A DNA stretch of 64,000 nt, taken from Pandoraea anapnoica. GTDB taxonomy: Bacteria; Pseudomonadota; Gammaproteobacteria; Burkholderiales; Burkholderiaceae. Position 1 is the first letter of the stretch; every line of letters starts with the position of its first letter. Under the pieces are notes generated by a model. The model worked only from the letters and a program-made list of their open reading frames with translations, had not been told where the DNA came from and searched no databases. A program made the position numbers and the translations under genes. Location: positions 156,493-220,492 of the forward strand of contig NZ_CABPSP010000014.1 of the NCBI RefSeq assembly GCF_902459765.1. The letters are read 5' to 3'. This document shows positions 54,846 through 64,000 of this stretch, in pieces.

Positions 54846-55286
54846 TCACTGCACCGAAATCGCGCGGGGCTTCGACGCCTCCGAGCGACCGATGCTGATC
54901 TTCAAGCACCCGTTCACGTATCGGGCCTTAACGTTGTCCGGGTCCGCGTGCGGCGGCAGCTCGATTACGCGCCGAAACGCACCCGTGAAGCGCTCTGCGG
55001 CATACACTTTCACGTCCTCGGACGTCGCCCGCTCTGGCGCCTTGCGCTCGCCACTGAGGGTGAGCAACCCCTTGTCGATCGACACGTCGATGTGCTCAGG
55101 GTCGAGACCCGGTGCAAACGCGACGATCTCGATCGAGTCGTCGGTGCTGCCGATGTTGACGGGGGGGAACAGGCCGGTGCGCGTTGCGCGCAGGCTGGCG
55201 GGGAATCCCGTGAAAAGGCTGTCCATCTGCCGTTGCAGGCGGTTGATTTCGCCCAGCAGATCGGTACCGAAAAAGAGATCACTCAT
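54846..55286 (-). CDS. Small heat-shock protein, Hsp20 family (proximal copy)
   Basis: This is a 146-aa Hsp20 with an N-terminal region MSDLFFGTDLLGEINRLQRQMDSLF and the alpha-crystallin domain PPVNIGSTDDSIEIVAFAPGLDPEHIDVSIDKGLLTLSGER. The Arg-containing strand FRRVIELPPHADPDNVKARYVNGCLKI and a terminal ISV motif follow. AAGGAG precedes the ATG at 55286. The pair of different Hsp20 proteins may form mixed oligomers that hold unfolding proteins for GroEL and DnaK. Confidence 0.95.
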   Translation of the reverse strand: MSDLFFGTDLLGEINRLQRQMDSLFTGFPASLRATRTGLFPPVNIGSTDDSIEIVAFAPGLDPEHIDVSIDKGLLTLSGERKAPERATSEDVKVYAAERFTGAFRRVIELPPHADPDNVKARYVNGCLKISIGRSEASKPRAISVQ

Positions 55287-55418
55287 GGTTGGCTCCTTAC
55301 AGGGGCCTGTATGGAGGTCGAACCGGAATACGTGCCCCAGTTCACCCGTCCGCAACAGACCGCAGACTGACAAATCGAAACACGCAGCGCGTGAACCGCG
55401 ACTGCCTGAGCGAGATTT

Positions 55419-55447
55419 AAAATAGGTCACCGCGCGAAAATTTCAAG
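55419..55447 (-). promoter_or_regulatory. Sigma-32-like promoter for the hsp20 pair
   Basis: On the minus strand CTTGAA (55447-55442) is followed after 15 bases by CCTATTTTA (55426-55418). This resembles the heat-shock consensus CTTGAA-N13-17-CCCCATNTA. It lies about 130 bp before the proximal hsp20 ATG. A similar element precedes groES. Confidence 0.6.
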
Positions 55448-55480
55448 AGGTAGCAACGCATGTTGTTGCAAGGAGGCTTC

Positions 55481-56116
55481 ATGGATTTTTTCGATACCCT
55501 GCGTGAACAGATGGATACCGTGAAACTGCCGCTTTATGCAGTTACCGTCACCGCCGTGGCACGGGTCAATACCCCGCTTGTCGCCATCCTTCACTGGCAC
55601 GGATTCCGACGAGCGACTCCGCTCAAACTGCCCGGCGTCGAGATTCCCGCACGGCCCGTGCCGGGGTCCGCTCTCCAGCTTACGCAACCCTGGCATCGCT
55701 TCGAGACCGTCGACGCCGCACTCCTCGATGCGGCGTGGCGACTCGGCGCGTGGGAGGTCGAGCGCATCGAGCGGCGGGCCTGTGCCGTGATCGGTGCGTC
55801 CGCCGCCGAGGCACTTGCGTGCCGTCAGGCGTTCGGCGACTACGGCGAGGATGTTCCTGCGGATCAGCACCTGCTCGACGCCGCACCCGAGCGCAAAGCA
55901 CTCATGCAGATTGCCGCGCGCAAGGGCTACGTGCGGTGGCTGTTCCGTCCGGTCAAGGGCGGAATATGGCGAGCGCTCGACGAGCCGGACGACACGCTCA
56001 ACGCCGATGGCGGCCGCCCGTTGCCTTGCCCGGTGCTGCCCAAACCGCGTCGGCCGGAGGGGGCGGGTCGCACCGTCTACCGGTTGGGGACCGTTCGCCG
56101 CGTCCTGTTGCGTTGA
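55481..56116 (+). CDS. Hypothetical protein, 211 aa, in the heat-shock island
   Basis: The family is not recognised. The protein is soluble, with no signal peptide or clear membrane helix. It is rich in Arg and Ala with a C-terminal Pro/Arg-rich tail (PVLPKPRRPEGAGR). A very strong AAGGAGG lies 4 bp before ATG 55481, while an ATG at 55460 lacks such a site. It is divergent from the hsp20 pair and co-oriented with groES, 173 bp upstream of it. Position suggests a stress-linked role, but nothing in the sequence shows one. Confidence 0.7.
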   Translation: MDFFDTLREQMDTVKLPLYAVTVTAVARVNTPLVAILHWHGFRRATPLKLPGVEIPARPVPGSALQLTQPWHRFETVDAALLDAAWRLGAWEVERIERRACAVIGASAAEALACRQAFGDYGEDVPADQHLLDAAPERKALMQIAARKGYVRWLFRPVKGGIWRALDEPDDTLNADGGRPLPCPVLPKPRRPEGAGRTVYRLGTVRRVLLR

Positions 56117-56150
56117 AACATTTTGTTACAAATATATCGTTTCGCGGCCT

Positions 56151-56180
56151 CTTGAAGCGCGCGCCACGCGCCTTTATTTT
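56151..56180 (+). promoter_or_regulatory. Sigma-32-like promoter of groES-groEL
   Basis: CTTGAA (56151-56156) is followed after 14 bases by CCTTTATTTT (56171-56180), close to the sigma-32 consensus and to the element before the hsp20 pair. No CIRCE repeat (TTAGCACTC-N9-GAGTGCTAA) is present, so HrcA control is unlikely. The leader to the groES ATG is about 100 nt. Confidence 0.6.
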
Positions 56181-56289
56181 GCTTTTCGCCAGACACTGGC
56201 ACGGCCTGCGCGCCGGGGCAACGCACCATGTTGCCGCTCCGGCGCGAGGCCGGATTCCCTTTTGGTGATCAATCGCTTAGGAGATGGAA

Positions 56290-56607
56290 ATGCAGATTCG
56301 TCCCCTCTACGACCGGGTTATCGTCAAGCGAATCGAACAGCAGCGCACGACGGCCTCCGGTATTGTGATTCCCGATTCCGCCGCGGAAAAGCCCGAGCAG
56401 GGCGAAGTCATCGCAGTCGGTAACGGTCGGCTGCTGCAGGACGGCACGCAGCGCGCGCTTCAGCTCAAAGTCGGCGACCGGGTGATTTTCGGCAAGTATG
56501 CCGGCCAGGCCGTCAAGGTCGATGGCGAGGAATTGCTCGTCATGCGCGAAGAAGACGTGATGGGCGTGCTGGACGCCGATCATGGCGCCGAGCGCAAGGC
56601 CGCCTGA
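56290..56607 (+). CDS. groES: Co-chaperonin GroES
   Basis: This 105-aa cap of the chaperonin has the GroES marks [29 protein letters not shown] (including the mobile loop TTASGIVI), [24 protein letters not shown] and [15 protein letters not shown]. It is about 8 residues longer than standard GroES because of the tail [13 protein letters not shown] 56290 is chosen because TAGGAG ends 6 bp before it, while an ATG at 56284 directly abuts that site. It precedes groEL by 87 bp. Confidence 0.96.
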   Translation: MQIRPLYDRVIVKRIEQQRTTASGIVIPDSAAEKPEQGEVIAVGNGRLLQDGTQRALQLKVGDRVIFGKYAGQAVKVDGEELLVMREEDVMGVLDADHGAERKAA

Positions 56608-58317
<1,710 letters not shown>

Positions 58318-58380
58318 GGCTGAGCCGTCTGATCTGCCATTCACGAGCCAGCTAGTTGTCTGGCTGGCGTAACTCCCGTT

Positions 58381-58421
58381 CGGCGCGGCCCGCGGCTTTT
58401 CGCGTGTCGCGCCGCTTTTCT
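58381..58421 (+). terminator. Intrinsic terminator after groEL
   Basis: CGGCGCG (58381-58387) pairs with CGCGCCG (58408-58414), with an internal GC helix, and is followed by CTTTTCTT. It lies 63 bp after the groEL stop and just before the ribosome-binding site of the 84-aa gene, so it may also act as an attenuator. Confidence 0.65.
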
Positions 58422-58434
58422 TACGGAGGGGGTC

Positions 58435-58689
58435 ATGCACCTGAAACTCATCATCGACGCGAGACCGCTCGATATCGAGATCGACGACGTGATCGCCGGA
58501 CTGCTCGCGCTCCGGCTAGATCTTCCCGAAAATGCAGATCAGCAGGCGGCCATCCTTCAATACCTCAGCGAGAAAGGTTCACCGTGGCTGCTCGACGAGG
58601 AACACATGCGAAAGCGGATTTTCCGCCGTCTCATACTCGACATCGCCGACCCGGCGCTCATCATTCGGTATTTGATGGTCGACAGATGA
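58435..58689 (+). CDS. Hypothetical protein, 84 aa, downstream of groEL
   Basis: The family is not recognised. The small acidic protein has alternating hydrophobic stretches (IDDVIAGLLALRLDLP and RRLILDIADPALIIRYLMVDR) and no signal peptide. An excellent GGAGGGGG site precedes the ATG, and composition is protein-like. It follows groEL directly behind a terminator and may be expressed by read-through under heat shock. Confidence 0.6.
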   Translation: MHLKLIIDARPLDIEIDDVIAGLLALRLDLPENADQQAAILQYLSEKGSPWLLDEEHMRKRIFRRLILDIADPALIIRYLMVDR

Positions 58690-59499
58690 AGCGCACTTTG
58701 TCCCGGCGTTGTACGTCGCAGCGCCGGGACGGGACTTGCTCGTTCTCCCCGCGTGGTCTCGATTCCCGAGTGCGAGCTGCGGGCCGAAGCCAGAGCGCGC
58801 AGGGTGTCGCAATGAGAGGAGCGTCGTTGCCTCCGCCGAAGCGTCCCGGACGCGTGCATATGTGGATTGCACATGGGCGCGGTTGCCCCGCCATCCTCAT
58901 CCTTCAGGCGTCCTGAGCCATATGCGTCGCCGCGGGTGAGGTATCGAGGTTCGTATTGACACTCAGAATGACTTCGCCTTCAATCGCTCGATCGTCCACA
59001 TGCGTTTCCCTGGACGTGGACGCATCGCCAACTCCATTCGCTGGACAGGACACTCGTGGTGCAGAACAAAGCTCCTATTAGGTAACACACGCTGGGCCCG
59101 GCAACGCTCGGGGAACGTCGGAGCTCGATCGACAGGTCAACTCAAAGGCAAGCTTCGCCAATCCCAGCACGGGGCAGATCGGACCGACGTTCAAAGCCAA
59201 TCTTAGACTGAGTGTCCGAGCAATTGCTACGCAGACTCATGCTCATCAATCTGGATTGATATGTCTAGCCAGATCAACGCGTGGGTATATTCGTTGACTC
59301 CTGATTTAATTGAATCGAATCGCAAATCGAATGCTTATAGAGCGTCTCCTCAGCATCCCCGCACGTTAGTTTGCGCCGCGAATTCGGCAGACTGTGCGAA
59401 CAGTACGAATCTGGACGCGAAAAATCGTAGCTTGTGTTTGATGTCCCGGAACTTTTGATTGCCTATCCTCGTACGTAAATTCAACGCGAGGAGACATCT
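58690..59499. other. Large intergenic region, about 810 bp
   Basis: No gene is convincingly supported. The second half (59210-59470) is clearly more A/T-rich than the surroundings, with repeated AATCGAAT-like units near 59314-59332, as expected of a promoter or of imported DNA. A minus-strand frame (GTG 59053 to stop 58904, 49 aa) has protein-like composition but no ribosome-binding site. The promoter of the downstream operon should lie here. Confidence 0.5.
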
Positions 59500-60126
59500 G
59501 TGCACAGAAGACAGTTTGCCTTTGCGGGCGTCATATCGGCGGGTTCGCTCTTCGTCGGGAGCCGGTCTGCGGATGCTACGCCAACCGTCGCGGGAAGCCG
59601 GGTGTATCGGGACGACATCGCTAGTGCTCTGCTAACGCAGATCCGGCAGGCGGAGTCCGTGACAGCGGGATTTGGGGCGTGGAGCAGCATCGTGCGTCCG
59701 ATACTGCCATTCGCCCACCTCACGGCGCTAGTGTGCCGGGCTCCCGATGCGGCGGGGGCGGTTGGTGAGCCACAGATAGGCGATGTGCAACGAGTCTTCT
59801 CGACCATTCCCACGGCATACCCAGTCGGTGGTTGGAAGCATCTGACGGGCAGCGATTGGGCCCGATACGTGCTGATCGACCAGCGGACGTTGATTGCTTC
59901 AGGTCATGAGCGTCTGATGCACTTCTTTCCCGACTACGCACTGCTCGAGTCACTTGGCGTTCGCACACTCGTCAATATTCCCGTTGTCGTCTGCCGTCGC
60001 ACGGTGGGCGCGTTCGCGCTTCTTCTCGAGACACCGACGGTCGATCAGGATGCGCTGGCACAAGTGGAGGCGATTGCGCTGCTCATGAGCGGCGTCTTTA
60101 CGCTTGGACAGGGGGCGTCGAGATGA
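59500..60126 (+). CDS. GAF-like domain protein with an apparent export signal
   Basis: This 208-aa protein starts at GTG 59500, which has CGAGGAG 7 bp upstream. The N-terminus MHRRQFAFAGVISAGSLFVG ends near ADA and resembles a twin-arginine signal. The body is GAF-like, especially LESLGVRTLVNIPVVVCRRTVGAFALLLETP and the closing helix ALAQVEAIALLMSGVF. GAF domains bind small ligands and are normally cytoplasmic, so an exported one is unusual. It overlaps the permease gene (ATGA) and heads an operon with an amidohydrolase. It may sense or bind the operon's substrate. Confidence 0.7.
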   Translation: MHRRQFAFAGVISAGSLFVGSRSADATPTVAGSRVYRDDIASALLTQIRQAESVTAGFGAWSSIVRPILPFAHLTALVCRAPDAAGAVGEPQIGDVQRVFSTIPTAYPVGGWKHLTGSDWARYVLIDQRTLIASGHERLMHFFPDYALLESLGVRTLVNIPVVVCRRTVGAFALLLETPTVDQDALAQVEAIALLMSGVFTLGQGASR

Positions 60127-61109
60127 GCCCGGAAGCCGCTAGTCAACTGATGGCAGTGGGGGAGGTTCATGGCACCTGCGAAAGCGCGCGCGGACCATGG
60201 ACAACGAATCCACAGCATCTGGCGCTATTTGTCGCGATTCTAACGTTGCTTATCTGGAGCACTCTGGCTGTATCGGTCGTCAGTCTAAGCATGGTTCCAC
60301 CGTTACTCGTCACTGGCATTGCGCTGACTGGCGGCGGTGTCATCGGGTTGCCCTGGATCCGGTGGCGAACGCTCGATTGGCGTGCGGTTGTCATCGGCAC
60401 GCTTTCGATGTTTGGTTATCACGCGTTGTATTTCCTCAGCTTGCAATGGGCGGACCCCGTCGCCGCGAGTCTTCTCCATTACCTCTGGCCGCTCTTCATC
60501 ATCCTGTTGACGCCGGTGATGCTACGGGAGCATCGCCTTTCAATCCTGCACGTGCTTGCTGCCGTATGCGGATTTTCGGGCGCGGTGGCATGTATCGCCT
60601 CTGGTCCGGCGTTTTCCGATAGCACCTGGGCGGGATTCTGTCTCGCCGCTATCTCTGGCCTGATCTGGGCGTACTACACCGTGTGGTCTCGCAAGCGCAG
60701 TTCTGTGCCCACGTCGACCGTCGCCTTGTATTGCTTGCTGGCCGGTGTGCTGGCGCTATTGCTGTATGCGGGTTTGCAGGTCGGTTTAGGCCGCGCGGGT
60801 ACGGCCTCGATGATCGGGGTAAGCGACTTGAGCGTACAGCAATGGGCAACACTCGCGTTCCTTGCACTTGGCCCGCTGGGGGGCACGTTTTACATGTGGG
60901 ACTTTGCGATCAAGCGCGGGCGGCCGAGCCAGATCGCGATCCTGGCGTATGCCGTTCCGATTGTCTCAACCTTGTTTGTCGGCCTATTTCTTGGGCGCGG
61001 CGTCGATTCGGCGGCGCTTTTGGGTGCACTGCTGGTCAGTATTGCCGTCGCAATAGGCAATCGGGCAGACCGTAACACCCGGACGTCCCCGTCCCACTCC
61101 TTGCAATAG
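60123..61109 (+). CDS. EamA/DMT-family membrane transporter
   Basis: This 328-aa inner-membrane protein has about ten hydrophobic segments in two EamA repeats. Repeat marks are FGYHALYFLSLQWADPVAASLLHYLWPLFIILLTPVMLRE in the first half and GGTFYMWDFAIKRGRPSQIAILAYAVPIVSTLFVGLFLGRG in the second. Family members export amino acids and related metabolites. The first 30 residues are hydrophilic. It is translationally coupled to the GAF-like gene and lies 6 bp before the amidohydrolase gene, so it may export the product or a toxic intermediate. Confidence 0.9.
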   Translation: MSPEAASQLMAVGEVHGTCESARGPWTTNPQHLALFVAILTLLIWSTLAVSVVSLSMVPPLLVTGIALTGGGVIGLPWIRWRTLDWRAVVIGTLSMFGYHALYFLSLQWADPVAASLLHYLWPLFIILLTPVMLREHRLSILHVLAAVCGFSGAVACIASGPAFSDSTWAGFCLAAISGLIWAYYTVWSRKRSSVPTSTVALYCLLAGVLALLLYAGLQVGLGRAGTASMIGVSDLSVQQWATLAFLALGPLGGTFYMWDFAIKRGRPSQIAILAYAVPIVSTLFVGLFLGRGVDSAALLGALLVSIAVAIGNRADRNTRTSPSHSLQ

Positions 61110-61115
61110 CACATC

Positions 61116-62726
61116 ATGACTTCGAACCTATCTGACGCCGGGCATCGAATCGCCATCGGCGAGGAAATTGTCGCGGGCTTCGCCAAGTACAAGTTGCCAG
61201 GCGTGGCACCGGCGACGTGCCGAGATCGCGGCGTCGGCCCGCACCGTCGGCTTATCCTGAGAGGGGCCACGCTGATCGATGGGACCGGTGCGCCGCCGTG
61301 GGGATATGTCGACGTCGTCGTCGAGGACGGGGTCATTACCGATCTGGTCAGCGTGGGCGCGCCGGGGCTTGCGATCAAACCGGAAAGACGGCCGCCGCCG
61401 GGGGAATTCGAAATCGACTGTCACGGCAAGTTCGTGACGCCGGGATTCGTCGACGCGCACGCCCACATCGGGGCACCGTTTCACGCGGCTCGCGGCGTAA
61501 TGCCGAGCGCAGACTATGTGTACAAGCTTTGGCTTGCGCATGGTGTGACGACCATCCGCGAGGCAGGTTGCTTCAATGGCCTCGCGTGGACGCTGGCTCA
61601 AAAGCAAGCGGCTGCCGAGCATCGGATCGCGGCACCGGCTATTTACGCGTATGCCTACTTCCCCGCGATCAATGATTACTTGAAAACGATTCACACACCG
61701 GGACAGGCGCGCGAGTGGATTCGCCGTATTGCCGATGCGGGCGCCGACGGCGTGAAGTTCTTCGGTGCGCCGCCAGCCGTGATGGAAGCCGCACTTGACG
61801 AAGCGCGTGCGGCGGGGCTGCGGACATGCTGCCATCACGCCACGCTGGCGGTGAGTCGCATGAATGCACTGACCACCGCTCGCTGGGGTCTCACCAGCTC
61901 GGAGCACTCATACGGGCTTCCCGAAGCGCTATTCGACGACCGCACCGTGCAGTCGTTCCCCACCGACTATCACTACAACGACGAGTATCTGCGGTTCTCT
62001 GCCGCCGGGACGACGTTCTTGCAGGCGGCAAAGCCAGGAAGTGCGAAATGGAACGACGTTCTCGACGCGTTCCTTGAGGTCGGTCACACGTTTGTCCCGA
62101 CATTAAATGTCTATGACGCCAATCGCGATCTGATGCGAACCCGTCGCGCGGACTGGCATGACCGCTTCACTGATCCAACCCTGATGCGATATTTCGAGCC
62201 GCACCGCGGAGGGCACGGGGCTTACTGGTATCGATGGAGTACGCAAAACGAAGTCGATTGGCGCGAGACTTTCCGGCTATGGATGCACTTTCTCCGGGAC
62301 TACAAGAACCGCGGGGGACGTGTGTGCGCTGGCAGCGATTCCGGCTTCATGTACCAGGTTTACGGGTTTGGCTTCGTACGCGAGCTGGAGCTGCTTCAGG
62401 AGGCGGGATTCAATCCCCATGAAGTGTTGCGAGCGGCGACGCAATCCAGTGCGGAGTTGCTGGGCATCGACGAGAGCGTTGGCACAGTGGAAGTGGGTAA
62501 GCGCGCCGACCTCCTTGTGCACGACTCAAATCCGCTCGATGACTTCAAGCAACTTTACGGTACCGGCGCGCTGCGGCTTGACGAGGCGAGGCAGGTCGGC
62601 GACTGGCGTCGTTGCCTCCGGTACACCATAAAATGCGGCGTCGTGTTCGAAACGGGCCAATTACTCGCCGACGTCGAAGCCATGGTCGCTGAGGCGAAAG
62701 CGCGGGAGGCGTTCGATGAAGCCTGA
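61116..62726 (+). CDS. Metal-dependent amidohydrolase (imidazolonepropionase/prolidase-like)
   Basis: This 536-aa hydrolase of the amidohydrolase superfamily has the metal-binding HxH at His115/His117 (FVDAHAHIGAP) and GADGVKFFGAPP with the candidate bridging Lys. A His pair in TCCHHAT and the catalytic Asp in CAGSDSGFM follow. The C-terminal VGTVEVGKRADLLVHDSNPL is the usual end. It cleaves a C-N bond in an unknown substrate, and relatives act on Xaa-Pro dipeptides, N-acylated compounds and cyclic amides. Its stop overlaps by 11 bp the gene of a COG0523 GTPase. Confidence 0.88.
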   Translation: MTSNLSDAGHRIAIGEEIVAGFAKYKLPGVAPATCRDRGVGPHRRLILRGATLIDGTGAPPWGYVDVVVEDGVITDLVSVGAPGLAIKPERRPPPGEFEIDCHGKFVTPGFVDAHAHIGAPFHAARGVMPSADYVYKLWLAHGVTTIREAGCFNGLAWTLAQKQAAAEHRIAAPAIYAYAYFPAINDYLKTIHTPGQAREWIRRIADAGADGVKFFGAPPAVMEAALDEARAAGLRTCCHHATLAVSRMNALTTARWGLTSSEHSYGLPEALFDDRTVQSFPTDYHYNDEYLRFSAAGTTFLQAAKPGSAKWNDVLDAFLEVGHTFVPTLNVYDANRDLMRTRRADWHDRFTDPTLMRYFEPHRGGHGAYWYRWSTQNEVDWRETFRLWMHFLRDYKNRGGRVCAGSDSGFMYQVYGFGFVRELELLQEAGFNPHEVLRAATQSSAELLGIDESVGTVEVGKRADLLVHDSNPLDDFKQLYGTGALRLDEARQVGDWRRCLRYTIKCGVVFETGQLLADVEAMVAEAKAREAFDEA

Positions 62727-63756
62727 GCCCACGGATTTTGTCATTCTGTCCGGGTTTCTCGGTAGCGGAAAGACGACGCTGCTGTCTGAGTTCCTCGCGC
62801 AAGGGGCGGACGAGAGCACGGCAGTCATCGTCAACGATGTCGGGGAAGTGAACATCGATGGGGCGATTCTGGCGGTGCATGACGGTGTTCCCATGGCGAC
62901 GCTTGGCAATGGATGCGTCTGCTGTAGTCTGATTAACGATCTCCAGTTCACCGTGGAATCGCTGATTGCCTCTCGCCAAGAGACGACGGATGTGCCATTT
63001 TCCAGGATCGTTCTCGAGTGCAGCGGGTTGTCCGACCCCGGTGGCGTGATGCGAGCTCTCTCGGCGCTTTCGTCACTGGATATGCGCGTACGCGTTGTGA
63101 CGACCTACGCGGCTAACAATGAGATCAATCGCGATGATTTCCCCTTGTTGGCAGCACAGGTCTGCGGTGCTCATACGGTGATCGTCACCAAACTCGATCT
63201 GTGCCATGAGGCGCAGCGCCTGCATGCGTTGGATGAGATCAGGCTGCTGGCGCCGCTCTCGCGGTGCATCGTGGAACGCGACCGGACGCGCCGCGCAACG
63301 GCCGCGTTTTCGGCGGGCACGCAAGCGACGCCCCTCGTCTTCGATTCCGCCATGACACGGATTGGGCTGCCCGGGGGGCATGCACGCGTGAGAGCGTTCA
63401 CCCTTTCCTGGGAAGCGCGTCTGGACTGGCATGCGTTTTCGGATTGGATGGAGAATGTCGCCGGTTTTCTAGACAGACGGTTGCTTCGCGTCAAAGGCAT
63501 TCTGCATGTCCAGAATTGCGCGGACGGCGTTCTGATACAAGCCGTAGGACAGCATTTCGATCTCCCGAAGCGCATCGTCGCGCCTTCGTCGCGCTCACAA
63601 ATTGTGGTCATCGCGTTGGACACGGATGCGAAAGCGTTGCTCGCCATTCCGACACGCCTGCCTCCGCCACAGGTATCAACGTTTTCCAGTAGCACGTCCT
63701 CCGGTGACGTTGGATTTCGCTTTACACGTCCGCTAATGCTTTTTCCTTCGTCCTGA
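62716..63756 (+). CDS. COG0523 / CobW-like metallochaperone GTPase
   Basis: This 346-aa G3E GTPase has Walker A GFLGSGKTT (13-21), the metal-binding CxCC motif at Cys67, Cys69 and Cys70 (GNGCVCCSL), the switch ECSGLSDPGG and TKLD for guanine. A C-terminal CobW domain (LLRVKGILHV) follows. These proteins insert Zn, Co, Fe or Mn into client enzymes (ZNG1, CobW, nitrile hydratase activator). The 11-bp overlap with the amidohydrolase gene suggests that this hydrolase is the client. Confidence 0.9.
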   Translation: MKPEPTDFVILSGFLGSGKTTLLSEFLAQGADESTAVIVNDVGEVNIDGAILAVHDGVPMATLGNGCVCCSLINDLQFTVESLIASRQETTDVPFSRIVLECSGLSDPGGVMRALSALSSLDMRVRVVTTYAANNEINRDDFPLLAAQVCGAHTVIVTKLDLCHEAQRLHALDEIRLLAPLSRCIVERDRTRRATAAFSAGTQATPLVFDSAMTRIGLPGGHARVRAFTLSWEARLDWHAFSDWMENVAGFLDRRLLRVKGILHVQNCADGVLIQAVGQHFDLPKRIVAPSSRSQIVVIALDTDAKALLAIPTRLPPPQVSTFSSSTSSGDVGFRFTRPLMLFPSS

Positions 63757-63909
63757 GCTCCGCACCGTTTCCCCTCCATCAATGATCCGTTTTCACATGC
63801 TCGACTTCCGGTAGTCGTGGCGTCTTGGCGTCGCAATCCACGAGTGGAGCGGCATGGCGATTCTCGCCGCCGTGCTGATTCATCCAAATCAACCAAAAGA
63901 AATCTCGTA

Positions 63910-64000
63910 TGGATATTCTGACTCAACAAATCTTGAACGGCCTCGTGCTTGGCAGCGTCTACGCGATCATTGCACTGGGCTATACGATGGTCTACGGCAT
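63910..64000 (+). CDS. Start of a branched-chain-type ABC permease (LivH-like), cut by the window edge
   Basis: Only 30 residues are visible: MDILTQQILNGLVLGSVYAI, then IALGYTMVYG. This is the conserved first membrane segment of LivH permeases. The gene begins 153 bp after the GTPase and probably opens an importer that supplies the amidohydrolase substrate. Confidence 0.85.

Noticed and set aside
56117-56289. CIRCE element before groES
   Set aside because: The TTAGCACTC-N9-GAGTGCTAA repeat is absent, so HrcA control is not supported.

Overview
The window is a GC-rich chromosomal segment with tightly packed operons, strong Shine-Dalgarno sites and long antisense open frames. The gene content (ornibactin/malleobactin-like siderophore genes, many branched-chain-type ABC operons, an AcnB aconitase, a urea/amide locus) points to Burkholderiales, most likely Burkholderiaceae close to Pandoraea or Burkholderia. 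The genus is an inference. No tRNA, rRNA, CRISPR array, insertion sequence or prophage was seen.

Layout. 1-10.8 kb is the edge of a hydroxamate siderophore locus: the 3' end of a probable NRPS, a FhuA-like TonB receptor, a PvdQ-like acylase, a FhuC/FhuB/FhuD-type importer and an IucB/AlcB/OrbK-like acetyltransferase. Three promoter-like sites of the form TAAAY-N16-CGTC tie the receptor, the acylase and the importer operon to one iron-starvation ECF sigma factor. 11-12.8 kb holds an orphan protein, a GNAT enzyme and a Crp/Fnr regulator. 13.1-21.7 kb is a transport-and-activation operon: an acyl-CoA synthetase, a five-gene branched-chain-type ABC transporter and a PaaK-like ligase. 22-25.8 kb carries a DnaQ-like exonuclease, a small Cys-rich secreted protein and acnB. 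26-32.3 kb has an AraC regulator, an MHS-type symporter and, divergently, an unusual three-gene oxidoreductase (SdhA-like flavoprotein, SdhB-like Fe-S protein, HdrB-like CCG protein). 32.5-35.2 kb is an arsenic operon (arsR, ACR3, arsC, arsH) with an apparently leaderless arsR.

35.2-47.7 kb is a urea/short-chain-amide module: a response regulator and a hybrid histidine kinase whose sensor is an entire NCS1-type permease, divergent from urtABCDE, fmdA, fmdB and amiE. The simplest reading is transport-like sensing of an amide or urea that switches on its uptake and hydrolysis. 47.8-54.2 kb has a MarR regulator and an organosulfur operon (FMN monooxygenase, Tat-exported binding protein, ATPase, two different permeases, rhodanese). 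54.4-58.7 kb is a heat-shock island: two Hsp20 genes, an unknown 211-aa protein, a groES-groEL pair without the GGM tail, and an unknown 84-aa protein, with two sigma-32-like promoters. 58.7-59.5 kb is a large intergenic region. 59.5 kb to the end is an operon with an apparently exported GAF-like protein, an EamA permease, a metal-dependent amidohydrolase, a COG0523 metallochaperone-type GTPase, and the start of another branched-chain-type ABC permease cut by the window edge.
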